From: Sequoia sempervirens
Lineage: Eukaryota > Streptophyta > Pinopsida > Cupressales > Cupressaceae
Reading direction: 5' to 3'
Length of the DNA: 64,000 nucleotides
Assembly: GCA_007258455.2 (NCBI GenBank)
Contig: VDFB02296725.1
Coordinates: 1-64,000, forward strand
Position numbers and translations under genes: made by a program. Positions within the stretch are counted from its first letter, which is position 1; each line of letters starts with the position of its first letter. Positions 1 through 11,588 of the stretch are shown piece by piece. The notes under the pieces were generated by a model. That model made no database searches. It was not told the DNA's origin and saw only the letters and a program-made list of their open reading frames with translations.

Positions 1-1262
1 AATTAAATATCACATTTAAAAAAAAATATTTAACATGATATTATACTTTGCAATAATATCCATAGGAATAATAAAGTAAATCAACTAAAAAATCCTACAC
101 CCATGCCTTTTCAATACTAAGATTTTTTTTTGTGTTCATTATCTTTGTGATGGAATCTCTAATATTATCTTGATTGTCAACCTTTTGCAACATAACCTTA
201 CCATTCTTTATCATTCCTCAAACATAAATGAAGTTAAACATCAACATGCATGGTAAAAGCATAGTCCATGGGGTTATTAGCCAAATAAATATTAGTTTGA
301 ATATAAAAAGTAATTCTAATGATATTGTTGACACAATATGCCTCAAATTACAATTTTTTTCTAGGTCTTTTGTCCCCTTTTTTATTCAAGTCTCCTTTCA
401 CCCATCTTTTATACCCAATCAAAGAAATATTCAATGGGATTCCTTGGTCAAATTGTACCTAAATGTTGTACTTTTCCTCCTCCCATACTTTTGAAACATA
501 TGTTTGAAATATTAAAAAAAGGGTTATGGGCTTCTCTTTGTCATTTTTTACTTTGGGTGGGGCTTAAGGTTTCCACTTATCTTCATACGTGCATTGTGAT
601 CCTTGTAATATTCCATTTTCTAGTTTGTTAGGTTTTCAAACTTAACTCTACTAGCATGCATCCTTTCATTCCACACTTTCCCCCAACTTTCTTTCACCCA
701 CTAATTTTTTCCCCTTATATTAGGTTCTCATAACTTTGCTTACTACCTTCCCCCAAAGATATGTGGTAAATTTGACATCCCTAATTTCTAAATCATGAAA
801 TCCCATTTTGGCTATCTTTTCATTGGCAAAAAAATACAATAATCAGGGCCTCCTTCTTTCGTTTGACCTCACAAGCTTAGAAATTTATACTTATTGATAT
901 CTCTCTATCTAAAATTTATGTTGTAAGATGAATACTTGATCCCTAATTCTCAATATCAATTTTTCTTAAAGTCCCCAATACTATAAGAGATTTTGCACTT
1001 AAATATAGAAGCACTCAAAGAAAATTTAAACAAATAATATGGTGCTTCTCTCTTTTTCATTGCCTACATAATACAAAATACATCCACATATATATAGGAT
1101 TCTCATAACCTATTTTTTAGGCAACTCCCCAAACAAATTTCCTTTAAATATTGAGTTGTTTCTAACAAAATACATATCACTATTATAATAACTTATTAAA
1201 CAAACTTTAACAAACCCAAGAGATATTATATGCATCCTACAAATGAAGCAATATTCCTAACA
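1..1262. other. AT-rich DNA ending in a probable LTR remnant
   Basis: No protein family is recognisable in any frame; the short ORFs here have the composition of random AT-rich translation. The right edge ends in AACA followed by six C at 1263-1268. On the minus strand this reads as a G-tract polypurine sequence followed by TGTT, the usual 3' LTR start of a plant copia element. The left limit of that LTR could not be found because no second LTR copy is visible. Confidence 0.45.
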
Positions 1263-1268
1263 CCCCCC
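1263..1268 (-). other. candidate polypurine tract of a minus-strand copia element
   Basis: Six C directly after ...CTAACA. The same arrangement, AACA then CCCCCC, occurs at the confirmed 3' LTR junctions at 11582 and 29055. It fits the gag pseudogene on the same strand at 1853-2656. Confidence 0.45.
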
Positions 1269-1348
1269 ATATTGCATCATTCTCAAAATGGGGATAGTGA
1301 ACCAACAATACTTGATGACCATGTTTAGTAGTTCATCATAAGGTGTGA

Positions 1349-1721
1349 GTAGGGACATACACATCTAATCATGACAAGCAATAGTGGAACTAGCCTCACT
1401 ATGCTCACTATGCTTTCATCCAAAGATAGGGACAACCACATCTACCCATGGAATCAAAGATAGGGACTAACACATCTACCCATGGTTTTACAACAAGTTT
1501 GGATAGGGACAAATACATATCCAAGATCAAAGTTATGAAAAGAGACACAGACATCTGCTCACAACAATTATGATTACGGAAAAACACATCCAATCATAAT
1601 TACCAACTCATGTGATTGGGGAAAAACACTTCCAATCACTTACAACATCTTATGAATGGGGACAAACACATCCATTCAAAATAAAAAAATGTGATTGGGG
1701 ACAAACACATCCAATCACAAA
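1349..1721. repeat. array of about eight hairpins with a shared loop sequence
   Basis: The core GGGACAAACACAT recurs about every 30-60 bases, and in most copies it is flanked by complementary arms that differ between copies. Arms: AGAT/ATCT at 1424-1443 and 1458-1477; TTGGATA/TATCCAA at 1499-1524; AATTATGATT/AATCATAATT at 1566-1601; GTGATTGG/CCAATCAC at 1612-1639; TGAATGG/CCATTCA at 1653-1678; TGTGATTGG/CCAATCACA at 1690-1719. A weaker copy, TAG/CTA, lies at 1350-1367, and a degenerate one near 1540-1556. It lies between the copia gag and the PPT-like junction. Its function is unknown. Confidence 0.75.
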
Positions 1722-1852
1722 TATGAATTTTTTTGACTAGAAAATATATTCCTCCTCACTATTTTCATGTGGAGGGGAGGGTCTTCAATAGCTACTTCAA
1801 AAGGGAATTCTTCATCATCATTGACAACCAATGCCTTATCTGTATTTAGCTT

Positions 1853-2656
1853 TCATTCAAGTAGATCCTTGGTACATTGAATACAATTCATGATAATGCG
1901 GCCCTTTTTCTTGCAATAGTAGCACAAAATTATATCCTTGAAAAAATGGTTTCCCTTTGATGTTGAAGATCTGGATTTAAAGGAATGGTTAGGCTTGTTT
2001 TTCCCAAACATTGAAGTTTCCTCTATAGCTAAGTCCATTTTCTTAGCTCCTTCATTGAAATTAAAGTAGATATTGTATCTTTCTAGGCTAGCATCTACTT
2101 TGTTTAATGTGAAAAAAATGTTACTGTAGCTAAGAGGAATACTATTTAACAAAGTAGCTATTACATCATCATCATCTACTTTAGAATTTATCCTAGCTAG
2201 TTGGTTCAATAGGGAACAAAACATACTGATATATTGAAAAGTGTTGTCACCTTCCATCATTTTTAGCCCAAAGAATTTATGCTTTAATCCCATCTTTGCA
2301 CTTGATGCTTTTGATCCAAACAAAACATTGAGATCATCCTGGCATACTTGCTTTGAGGTCTTTGATAAATCAATGTGGTGGAGGTATGCATATGAAAGTC
2401 TAAGACAAATGGATGCTATTTCTCTTTGATCCTTCATAGTCCACTTTGCGCTTTCATCAACATCGCTTGGCCTTGTTGTTGCTCCACTTACTATATCCCA
2501 TAGATCCTTTTCAATAAGGATCAACTGCAATTTGATTTTCCATATGTGGAATTTCGAACCTTTGAATTTTTCTATTAATATGCTAGTTTTATCCATTAAA
2601 AGAATAACTGACTCCCCCTTAATTTTGAAACATTGTAAAATAGGGTAGGGGTTCAA
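1853..2656 (-). pseudogene. Ty1/copia gag polyprotein fragment (UBN2/Retrotran_gag type)
   Basis: This is a 267-residue ORF. From about residue 22 it follows the copia Gag pattern: MDKTS start region, then FKGSKFHIWK, KDLWDIVSG, an aligned helical capsid region (FFGLKMMEGDNTFQY), and DVIATLLNSIPLSYSNIF. At the C-terminus is a zinc-knuckle-like motif, CYYCKKKGRIIMNC, in which the usual His is Arg, so zinc binding is probably lost. Gag normally forms the virus-like particle that packages element RNA. No protease, integrase or RT follows on the minus strand; the next 580 bases hold only the hairpin array and a PPT-like junction. The element is therefore internally deleted or non-autonomous. The 5' LTR and primer site to the right were not found. 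Confidence 0.8.
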
Positions 2657-3296
2657 AACACAAGGGTTTTATACTAAGTATGGAATGTTTCACCAAACTT
2701 ACTATAAATAGAAAGGGAAAAATTGGGTGTAATGAACCTACCTATTTTTTTATTTCATTTAGGAAATGAGATCCTCCAAGATAGAATTAACTTTCAACCC
2801 TTAGGTGATTCAATTCTATGGAAGATCTGATCTATTTTCCTTTATGTGTGTGTGGATGGGGGTAAAGATCAAACAACACTTTTGGGAGATGAAAATAAAA
2901 TAGCAAATGACCTCAGATCTCTAACCTAATACTTGTTTCAAGTAGATGAAGCATAAATCTAACAAAAATAGTCAATTTTGTGCAAATTGGATGAGGGGAA
3001 GACACTTAAAAATTACCTCAAAATCAGTTGCAAAGTGTCATGTTTGGTTGCAAAGCGTCCAAGATCCCCCTGTCCAAAAATGGTGAATGGGTCTTAAGAC
3101 AAATTTTTGAACTAAATTTTTGGGAGCCTCTGAAGATAGATATGATATGAAATTTCCCATTGGTTTCATGCAAAAATGATAGAAAATGAGCTTAGGATCT
3201 GAGTTTCCATGATCTTGACAACTTTTCTTGTAACTTTGATAACTTTGACAACTTTTGCAATTTGGCACTTTAGAGATCTCCAATCTTCAATTTTCA
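2657..3296. other. spacer, nothing recognised
   Basis: AT-rich DNA that should contain the 5' end of the copia element. I looked for the complement of TGGTATCAGAGC and for a second LTR copy and saw neither. Confidence 0.4.
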
Positions 3297-3463
3297 TTTT
3301 GTAGTGAGGGAAAATGTATCCCAAACTACATTTTTGCACTTGTTTGGGCCCTCCCTATTAAATTGAGCTTATTGATGCCTTGATTTAGTGCTGTAATGTG
3401 TTTAACACATTCACATTAGGTCTTGGGCCCTTGTAAACTAAGTGGACTTAATTATTCCTTATT
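3297..3463 (+). repeat. repeat H, copy 1, left part
   Basis: It matches the reverse complement of about 39950-40118, including ACTTGTTTGGGCC, GCCTTGATTTAGTG, AATGTGTTTAACACATTC and ACATTAGGTCTTGG. The match stops at the LTR start (3464) and resumes at 8833, so an LTR element was inserted into this repeat. The family is not recognised. Confidence 0.75.
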
Positions 3464-4168
3464 TGTTGGGATATGGTGTTGTACACCATTGCATAAATTG
3501 ATTTATTATAATATTGTAATTAAATAATTATTTCCAGTTGTGATGCACCTTGGTGGTGTGGATAATCACACTAGGTAATTATTTGGGGACAACTTGATGT
3601 TGTATCGTAACATTGTATTATTATTTAATGTGTAGGAGACATGTGATAATAATTTAATATTGGAGAAAAATATTAAATAAAGTGATGTCTTAGTACCCAA
3701 TATTAAATAAGGGGTTAGTGGTTTTGTATTCACATGGTTTTACCTTACCACTAGTTGTATTTTCTGTGAACTTGTGCCTATAAAAGAAAACACATGTGTA
3801 GTGGTTTAGGTTAGTTGAGTGGTTTGGCTGTCATTATTGAGTCTTCTTGAGGAGTGCATTTGTGAAGCATGGCATGGGATTTGTGGATTCATGCTTGGAC
3901 ACATGGGAATGCATTGGAGGGCTTGATGCTTTAGAAGTTTTCATTGTAACTCTTGTATTTGCTTCATGGTTGATTAATATGATGGAGTATGGATTCTTTT
4001 GGAGGCTAGGTTTTCTTCTCTTGAGGGTTCTCCTAGGGTATATCTTGTGTTATCTTTGATGGGTATGTTATCTATTCTCTTGCATGTGGATTCTAAGCAC
4101 TTCTTTGCATTGTTATCTTTTTTGGGTTATGTGGAAATTGTCATTAGATTGCTGCAAGTTTCCTTACA
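3464..4168 (+). repeat. 5' LTR of the LARD-like element
   Basis: 705 bp, TG...CA ends, near-identical in layout to 8115-8832. The right LTR is longer mainly because of a short tandem duplication of the CACATGGTTTT region near 8380-8400. Confidence 0.85.
3777..3786 (+). promoter_or_regulatory. LTR TATA box
   Basis: CCTATAAAAG inside the 5' LTR; the same element (TATAAAAG) is kept in the 3' LTR at 8441-8448. It is the likely Pol II core promoter for element RNA. Confidence 0.6.
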
Positions 4169-4170
4169 AG

Positions 4171-4182
4171 TAGTATTAAAGC
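4171..4182 (+). other. decayed primer binding site (initiator Met tRNA type)
   Basis: TAGTATTAAAGC, two bases after the LTR. It matches TGGTATCAGAGC at 9 of 12 positions, and all three differences are G-to-A or C-to-T transitions. Confidence 0.65.
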
Positions 4183-7100
4183 TTTCATGGTTGAAGATTT
4201 TTTGTTATAACCCTAGGTTGAAAAAATATTGCTTGAAGTTTGAATCTATGCAATGCATGAGAGAATAAAAGAAATGGGAATATATGAGGGTTTTGCAAGT
4301 TGTTTATTGCAAATCTAAGGGTTTTGGGTTTGTTGTTATGATGGGTTGTTTGTAGATTTGGGGTGCAAATTTTTTTTTGGCTAAAAAGTGTTTCTTTGTT
4401 GTGCATTCAAATGGGGGTTTTGTGGGGGAAATTTTGCAAATGATCTCCTAGGACAAAATGGACCTCATGATTGGATTTAGGTTGGCTGAGAGATGAATTT
4501 TGATATATAATTTGACATATTTTGGGGAAGCTGAAAAAAATGCAATTTTTTTAGTAAAATCCCCCTTTTCACAGTCATATGACCGTCATTATAATATTCA
4601 GAAAAAATTAAAAATTAAAAAATAATAATCCCGTCCATTGAAAATTCCCTACAAAATAAGATAAAAAAAAATTAAAAGCATATTTTGAAAAGTTGAATGA
4701 AAAAAGTTTTTATAGATTTTTTTAATTTTAAATAATAATAAATAATAATTGGGGGAGTCGCCCCCCTTGACCACCGTACCTTATCAGCAGTTAGTCTATC
4801 GAAAAACTGCCAATGGTACTGTAAGGTACCGCTAGTAGTCTTGCTGGAAAGTTGACCATCGGTGGGCCTGACTACCGCCACCCCATGTGGGTTTTTTTAA
4901 AAATCGTTTTAATTTTTTTTAAATGAAATTTTTATTAAAATTTAATCCGCTTGTTAATTATAACCGCCAGTAATTTAATAAAAGTGGGCTCAATAAAAAT
5001 TTGAAATATGTAAAAATTAAATTAAAATTTATAAAATTTTCGGGTCCACCACCAATGAGCAGCGCCGCCCAGACACCAAGGGTGGCTAATTTTTTTTGCC
5101 TCAAGTTCAAACTATGCTTTTGCTTCCGAGGGGCATAACTTTCACCCAGGTGCTTTGTTTTTTGACTTCTTGGACTCCTTGGAAATTTGACTTAGTGCTC
5201 TACATTGTGGTGCTAGATATTTTTGCATATTTTTATTTTTGACAATGTTTTTCTTGCTAGAAGTCAGATGTTCAGTTTGAGCTTCAAGAGGTGATATCGG
5301 GTGCATACAGAGTCGGATTTTGGACTTTGAATAGTCGACGAAAAGTTTGTTTAAAGCACTACATAGTGGATTAGGTTTGGAGTTGTTTTGAAATGATTTA
5401 TTGTTGATATTATATCTTGATCTGTTTATGGGTTATTTTGGCTATGGTGATACTATGAGCTTATGGATTGTCGGATCTAGGAGATTTGATGTTGGATTCA
5501 TTGTATTCTCAGTTGTACATCTCAGATTATTCTTTTTTTGACATGGTTATTAGTATTTGGTTAGATTTATATAATTCATTGATGTATCTACAAGTTGTGT
5601 AGCACTGTAGGTGGTCTATACTTATTTTTTGCACCTATGACTTGGACATGGGTTGTCTATGCCCATAGATATTTTAGTGTTGATGCATTTTTAGTTTTGG
5701 TGGCTTGGTTTAGTCACTTGGTTTGCTGGTTTTGATGTCATGTTGAGGAGGTGAGATGGTATTTCCAGGTACAATCATGATGTAAGACCTATGTAGTTGA
5801 CTATGTTATGTAGATAAGTGGGATTGATTGGGTTGAGTTGGTACTTTTGGTGGTGATCATGGTGTCATTGATGTTTCTTGCGATTTAGAGAATTTGGAAT
5901 GTCATGATAGTTTATGTAGGTTCATTGTTGGTGGTGTTGGATCAGTTCTTGATTCAGGTTGTGGCAGTGTATCTTCTCGGTATGAGGATCATGGTTTACT
6001 TTGTCTTCTTATTGAGGAGATCATGTTACATTTGAGTTCTTTGATTGTGTGAGGGAACTCTTGGTTGATATTCATTAGGACATTGTTATCACAATGTCAT
6101 GATAGCTTGTTACATTCATTGGTTATACACTTTCAGTGGGAGCTTTTGACAGTGATGGAATGGTGGTGATGGATATGTTTATGATGGTTTGGTGGTTGTA
6201 GGTATCTTCTTGGCTTGGAGATCTTGGTTTCACTTGTATGTTACTGATATTGTAGTTGAGTGTTTGTAGACTTAGATGATCTTCATGGAGAGGATGGTTG
6301 TCATGATGCCATGTGTAGCTCTTATCACGGTTTACTGGGAGTTGTTGGTAGTGAGCTGGATGCATCATTGGGTATGGTTATTTCCATGTGATTGGGGATA
6401 TGTTTTCTTGGTTTGGAGTGTTGCTACTATGTCATGGTTTACTCTTAATGTGCACTTAGAGTTTGGCATGGTACTTGTTCTCTTGAGACTAGGATGTATA
6501 TATGTTTTGGTGCATGTGATCTCCTAGGAGGAGATGGTTAGATTATGTTTTCATGTTTATGTTCTTGATTCATGATTGGAGCTTTGACATTGATCATGTG
6601 TGGTTCTATTTGTATTGGAAACATTGATCATTTGCTTGATTACTTCATAATGGTGCTATGTTGCATCTGGATTTTGGCATGGATTGATTGGTTACAGGTA
6701 CGGGATGGATACTTAGAATCTTGTAGGTGATAGTTGGAGTTCTCTTGTGATTAGAGACATTTTTTTGAGACAGTTACTCTTTGGAGGTTTCAATAGGAAG
6801 ACTGAGGAGCTTTCACCTAGATATGGATGTGAGTTCATTATAGACTGATAGAAGAGATTGTTCTTGAAGTGATTCATGGTGACTTGGTTATCCTGGAGGA
6901 GCATTCTCATTCCCCACTCTTGGTCTACTCAATAGTTTATGATTTGAGAGGTATTTTCCCATTATATCTTTTAGATGTGTTATGTTTCATGCTTTGATTT
7001 CTCATGGGATTGAGTTGATTCATGGTGATTGATTATGGATACTCATTTGAGGATGGTTTAGCATGAGTTTATATGATTTATATTTCATAGATATGGATCT

Positions 7101-8103
7101 TGAGCTATTGATAGTTAGTTCTGGAGGATTCATTTTGAGGGATGTTACATGGTATGGTTATCTCCTGGTGCATTTGAGTTTATGATATCATTATTTGATG
7201 AGGATTATTAGGAGATGATTTATGGGCTGATTTCTAGTATTGGGAATGGTTACCTGAGTTTGATATTCTTGATTAGAGAGGCTTGCATCCATGTTGACAT
7301 TGTTACATCGATTCATATGTTGTACTTGATCTATGAGATTGAGTGTTATGGATGTTGTTGAGGCTTTTCATTTGGGGTTGTTAGAAGATCATACTTGACA
7401 CAACAATACACTTTACAGATGTTGGTAGAAGGAAATTATGGTTCACAGGTTTTCTCTCTTCATGGTTCCTTCCTATATGTTCACGGTTTGGGGAGGATGG
7501 TGGCAACATGTTGTGAGCGATTATGCAGCTCTTTGGATTGTATCTATGGATCATTGTTATTGTTCTTGGTACTTCATGCTTTGATTTACTTATCACACCT
7601 TGATGTATAGTGTTGATTGGTAGAATTTATATGCTTTGACATTACCTATGCAGTGGGAGTTATTGGATATGTATGTTCTTCATTTTTCAGGTTTGATATA
7701 GGGAGCTTGATTGTAGTTTACAGCCTGCATATGTTCTTGGCATGAGTTTATTGATGTATTGAACCTTGGAGGTATGGATGGTTGGATGTATTAGCATGTG
7801 TTGTGGATGCTATTTCTAGTCATGTGGGTTTTTCAGTTGATAGAAGCTTGATTAGAGCCTTTGTTATCACTTGGATTTGATGCTTGTGTTTGTGGATTAG
7901 TGCATCTTCACCTTGGCATGTTCCTTTTCTTCCATTGACGACACATTAGAGGATGAGAGGAGTTCTTGCTTGAGATGGTGGTCACTTTGTTCTTATTGAA
8001 GGTATCTTGATAGAGAATGAGAGCATGGTGGAGATTCATTTGGTTTCATGCATGGCTATGATGATGTATTTCATGTATAGACCCCTTATGCAATGTATAC
8101 AAC
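4183..8103 (+). other. interior of the LARD-like element, no coding domain recognised
   Basis: The first 900 bases are A/T-rich with poly-A and poly-T runs. From about 5100 to 8100 the plus strand becomes strongly T/G-rich, with recurring words such as GGTTGATT, GGATGGTT, TTGGAGGT and GAGATCATG. This gives the look of an old degenerate repeat or a long conserved non-coding leader. Short ORFs occur on both strands, but none shows Gag, protease, RT, RNase H or integrase motifs. Confidence 0.55.
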
Positions 8104-8114
8104 AAGTGGGAGAA
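8104..8114 (+). other. polypurine tract of the LARD-like element
   Basis: AAGTGGGAGAA directly abuts the TGTTGGG start of the 3' LTR. It would prime plus-strand DNA synthesis. Confidence 0.6.
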
Positions 8115-8832
8115 TGTTGGGATATGGTGTTGTACACCATTGCATAAATTGATTCATTATAATATTGTAATTAAATAATTATTTAGCTATGATGCACCTT
8201 GGTGGTGTGGTTATTCACACTAGGTAATTATTTGGGGATCACTTGATGTTGTATTGTAACATTGTATTATTATTTAATGTGTAGGAGACATGTGATAATA
8301 ATTTAATATTGGGGAAATATTAAATAAAGTGATTTCTTAGTACCTAATATTAGATAAGGGGTTAGTGGTTTTGTATTCACATGGTTTTGTGGTACATGGT
8401 TTTACCTTACCACTAGTTGTATTTTGTGTGAGCTTGTGTCTATAAAAGCCAACACACATGTAGTGATTTAGGTTGGCTGAGTGGTTTGGCTGTCAATATT
8501 GAGTCTTCTTGAGGAGTGCATTTGTGAAGCATAACATGGGATGTGTGGATGCATGCTTGGACACATGTGAATGCATTAGAGGGCTTGATGATTCAAAAGT
8601 GTCCATTGTAACTAGATTGTATTTGCTTCATGGTTTATTAATATGATGGAGTATGGATTCTTTTGGACGCTAGGTTTTTCCCTCTAGAGGGTTTTCCTAG
8701 GGTATATCTTATGTCATCTTTGATGGGTATGTTGTCTATTCTCTTGTATGTGGATTTTGAGCACTTATTTACATTGTTGTCTCTTTTGGGTTATGTAGAA
8801 ATTGTTATTAGATGGCTGCAAGTTTCCTTACA
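8115..8832 (+). repeat. 3' LTR of the LARD-like element
   Basis: 718 bp, from TGTTGGGATATGG to CCTTACA, aligned along its whole length to 3464-4168 with many scattered substitutions. It is followed by ATATT and the continuation of repeat H. Confidence 0.85.
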
Positions 8833-8985
8833 ATATTTAGGGTGTTGTAAAGTGTACCTTTACACTTTCATACTAATCTATGGTTTTATTAATTAATGGG
8901 GCTTCTTTATGCTTTAATTGGCCTTATTTTACATCCACAAGCCTTAATTATTGCATCTTTCTAAGATTAATCCTGACATTTGATT
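8833..8985 (+). repeat. repeat H, copy 1, right part
   Basis: It matches the reverse complement of about 39710-39850: GTGTTGTAAAGT, ACTTTCATACT..., TTATGCTTTAATTGGCC and CATCCACAAGCCT. It continues the sequence broken at 3463. Confidence 0.75.
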
Positions 8986-11190
8986 TACCAATATTACGCT
9001 AAATAAATTTCATTTACCTCATCGACACTTAAAGCTAATTGAATTATTGGCACAATATATTTTACTTTTTAAAGCATTTTTTTCTCCAATAAAAAAAATA
9101 GTTGGTTAAATATTCCTCATGACAATAAAACATGGGCATCAATGATACATCACTGGCATCAAAACTAAATATAGTTAAAGCAATTAACATTATATAAGGA
9201 TAGAATTCAAAATTGGAAGTGAAGTATATACACATTATTATTCCCTAATTAATATTTTATCCCAAGCTGATATCACACTGAACAATGGAAGTTGCTAGAA
9301 AAAGTGATATAGTGATTTGATATTGATAATATGAGTTTCCAAGATCCAACTCAGCTTTGTGCATAATTGTCTTTGAGCAATATTTTGCATTGCCAATGCC
9401 TCTATGTATTCCTTCATGTGAAAATCAATTAAAAAACTCAAATTTAGTAATGTGTTGATGTTCAATTATTTGTATTATTTATTTTATCATTTGAAGAAAA
9501 AGTTTCGTTTCAACCACTAGATACACATTAAATGATTGCTTAGAATGTTCATTGTTGTATATGCTACTATTGTTAATATGTTATTAAGTATTGAGTTGAG
9601 TGATGAATCACCGAGTACATGTTTAACACAATTAAAATATGAAATTATTAATAATATTTTAATTTATTCAATCTGATGCTTGGGTTATCCCACAATACTG
9701 GTTTACAATTTTTGGCCAAACTAAACATTGAACTAATTTTTTTTAACTAAATCTTCACTTTCGGGCACCTATAGATACTAAACCATGAGGAATTTGAAGA
9801 TGATGCAAACTAGTGATTTGTGACATTTTGTTTGTAGATTCTAAATATTTATTTTTAAAAATTTTTGGAATCAAATTGCATTTCTTTTTCCATCTCCTTC
9901 AAAAAGTAGTTTTTAATAGTAAACACCTTTTTTAAAGAGTGATGTTCACTGTATACAACACAAATTTCTTTCTATGAAAGATAAAATTCTAATTTTTTCG
10001 AATTTAGATTTTTAACTATGATATCTAACACTTTCATTTGGTTTCATAGTGTTTTATTAGATATTTTTTTCTTAATTAAGTTTTGAAGTCAAACTAATTA
10101 CAATTTAAACATAGGCAGACTGCATACAACATAACTTTTTTTGTATGTATTGAAATTCAATTTTTTTTTTGTTGGATTGAGGACATAAATACCTAGCACA
10201 AAAATATATATATATATATTTTGGTAATCTACTATTTTTCCACATGTGAAGAGCAAAGAGCTTGATTTTTGGTGAAAAACCTACATTCACAAGAAATAAA
10301 AAATAAATATATTTAAAATTATACTTTTTGGGAAACTTATAATAAGGACTATATACTTACAAAAAATAAATTTTAAATGAATTCATTTGATCCCCTAAAG
10401 GGTAAATGAAAAGTTGTTTTTTATCAGCATTTTGATAGGTGTAAAGGAGACTCCATTATAGGTATGGTTTAATACTAGCAGGGTTATATCCGAGGGGGTT
10501 TGATCTAAGGTGGTTTGATCAAACCATATTCAACTGGAATCCTTTAAATGGAACTTTTCAAGGCTTAAATCATTATATTTTCTAAAAATATGTGATTTCA
10601 GCAAAAATCAGGATGTCCCAAAAAGTGTAAACCACTATTGTGGGATCACCCGCTTGATTTCAAGGAATACGACATAAAATATCAAATACAATCTAAAATA
10701 TCAACTACAGTTTAAAATATAAAATTCTTGGTAATACTCAACTTGTTAAATTAGGGTTGTTAGGTCTGCAACCCATGGCTTTCTGGTAATCCAATGACCT
10801 TGTCAACCTATAACCTATATGGATTATGGTGGAACCCCCAAAAATTTGTGTTCCACTAATAAGTATTACAAAATCTGGCTATCTTTCTGATCTGGGTTTG
10901 TCCTAAAATCCTATTTCTGCTATTAATTGAATAATACAACATTATTTAATTAATTCACGTTTTATCATTTTGACCAATGAAATAAAATACATTTATTTAA
11001 TAAAGTCCTAATCTAACTTTAATTCATCTTGATTAGTTAAATAACACTAATTATTTAATTATATCGCTAAATCACTTTATTCCCCTAAGTCGATTGAATT
11101 ATTAAAACATAATAATTTAATTAACTCACTTTCCCTCCAAATTTGAATAAATTGAATAAGATATATTCAAATACTTATCAAAAATAAAGT
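8986..11190. other. AT-rich DNA, no gene recognised
   Basis: No protein family is visible on either strand. Minor features are a TA dinucleotide run near 10205-10220 and a perfect 16-bp palindrome TGGTTTGATCAAACCA at 10511-10526. The last five bases, CAAAC (11191-11195), are the left target duplication of element S1. Confidence 0.5.
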
Positions 11191-11195
11191 CAAAC

Positions 11196-11582
11196 TATTA
11201 GAATTGTGAAACAAGCAAAAAACTAGGAGCCACAAGATCAAACAACAAACAAATACACTTTCCATACAAGAGATCAGTAAACAATATATGCAATATTCTT
11301 CAACAAGAAAAAGCTATAGAAGGAGACTCTCAAGAAGATATGAAAGCTCTAGATAATTATAATGAGGGTTGATTGCTTATAAGAGAAAAACCCTAAATGA
11401 GAAAGGGATCAGATCATGACAAGTGTCTACATCACATGAGATGAGACATAATGATTTAATATTAGCTCAACTAATAAAGTATGAAAACACTCCTAAGTTT
11501 AGCTTAAGTGCATGAGAATAAATTAGACTAATAATTAATTAAAGATTAATTAATTATTAGCTAATCCATGATAACTCTAACA
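11196..11582 (-). repeat. S1 3' LTR
   Basis: 387 bp. It reads TATTAGAATTGTG (canonical TGTTAG in S2) to CTCTAACA on the plus strand, homologous to 28666-29055 and 31333-31721. Confidence 0.85.
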
Positions 11583-11588
11583 CCCCCC
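11583..11588 (-). other. S1 polypurine tract
   Basis: CCCCCC followed by TTAAGATGAACTTAGG. The same sequence follows the S2 3' LTR at 29056. Confidence 0.75.

Larger units (their letters stand above)
3464..8832 (+). mobile_element. non-autonomous (LARD-like) LTR retrotransposon, 5.4 kb
   Basis: Two similar LTRs in direct orientation (3464-4168 and 8115-8832) both start TGTTGGGATATGG and end CCTTACA. A decayed initiator-Met primer site follows the left LTR, and a purine tract AAGTGGGAGAA precedes the right one, which fixes plus orientation. Flanking bases TTATT/ATATT look like a 5-bp target duplication with one mismatch, and the repeat H sequence on either side joins cleanly. The 3.9 kb interior has no recognisable gag or pol, so any transposition must have depended on another element's proteins. 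Confidence 0.85.

Noticed and set aside
228..631. Two overlapping plus-strand ORFs near the window start
   Set aside because: Short, with AT-rich random composition and no conserved motif.
1349..1721. CRISPR-like array of regular repeats
   Set aside because: Plant nuclear context, imperfect repeats, irregular spacing and hairpin arms rather than spacers.
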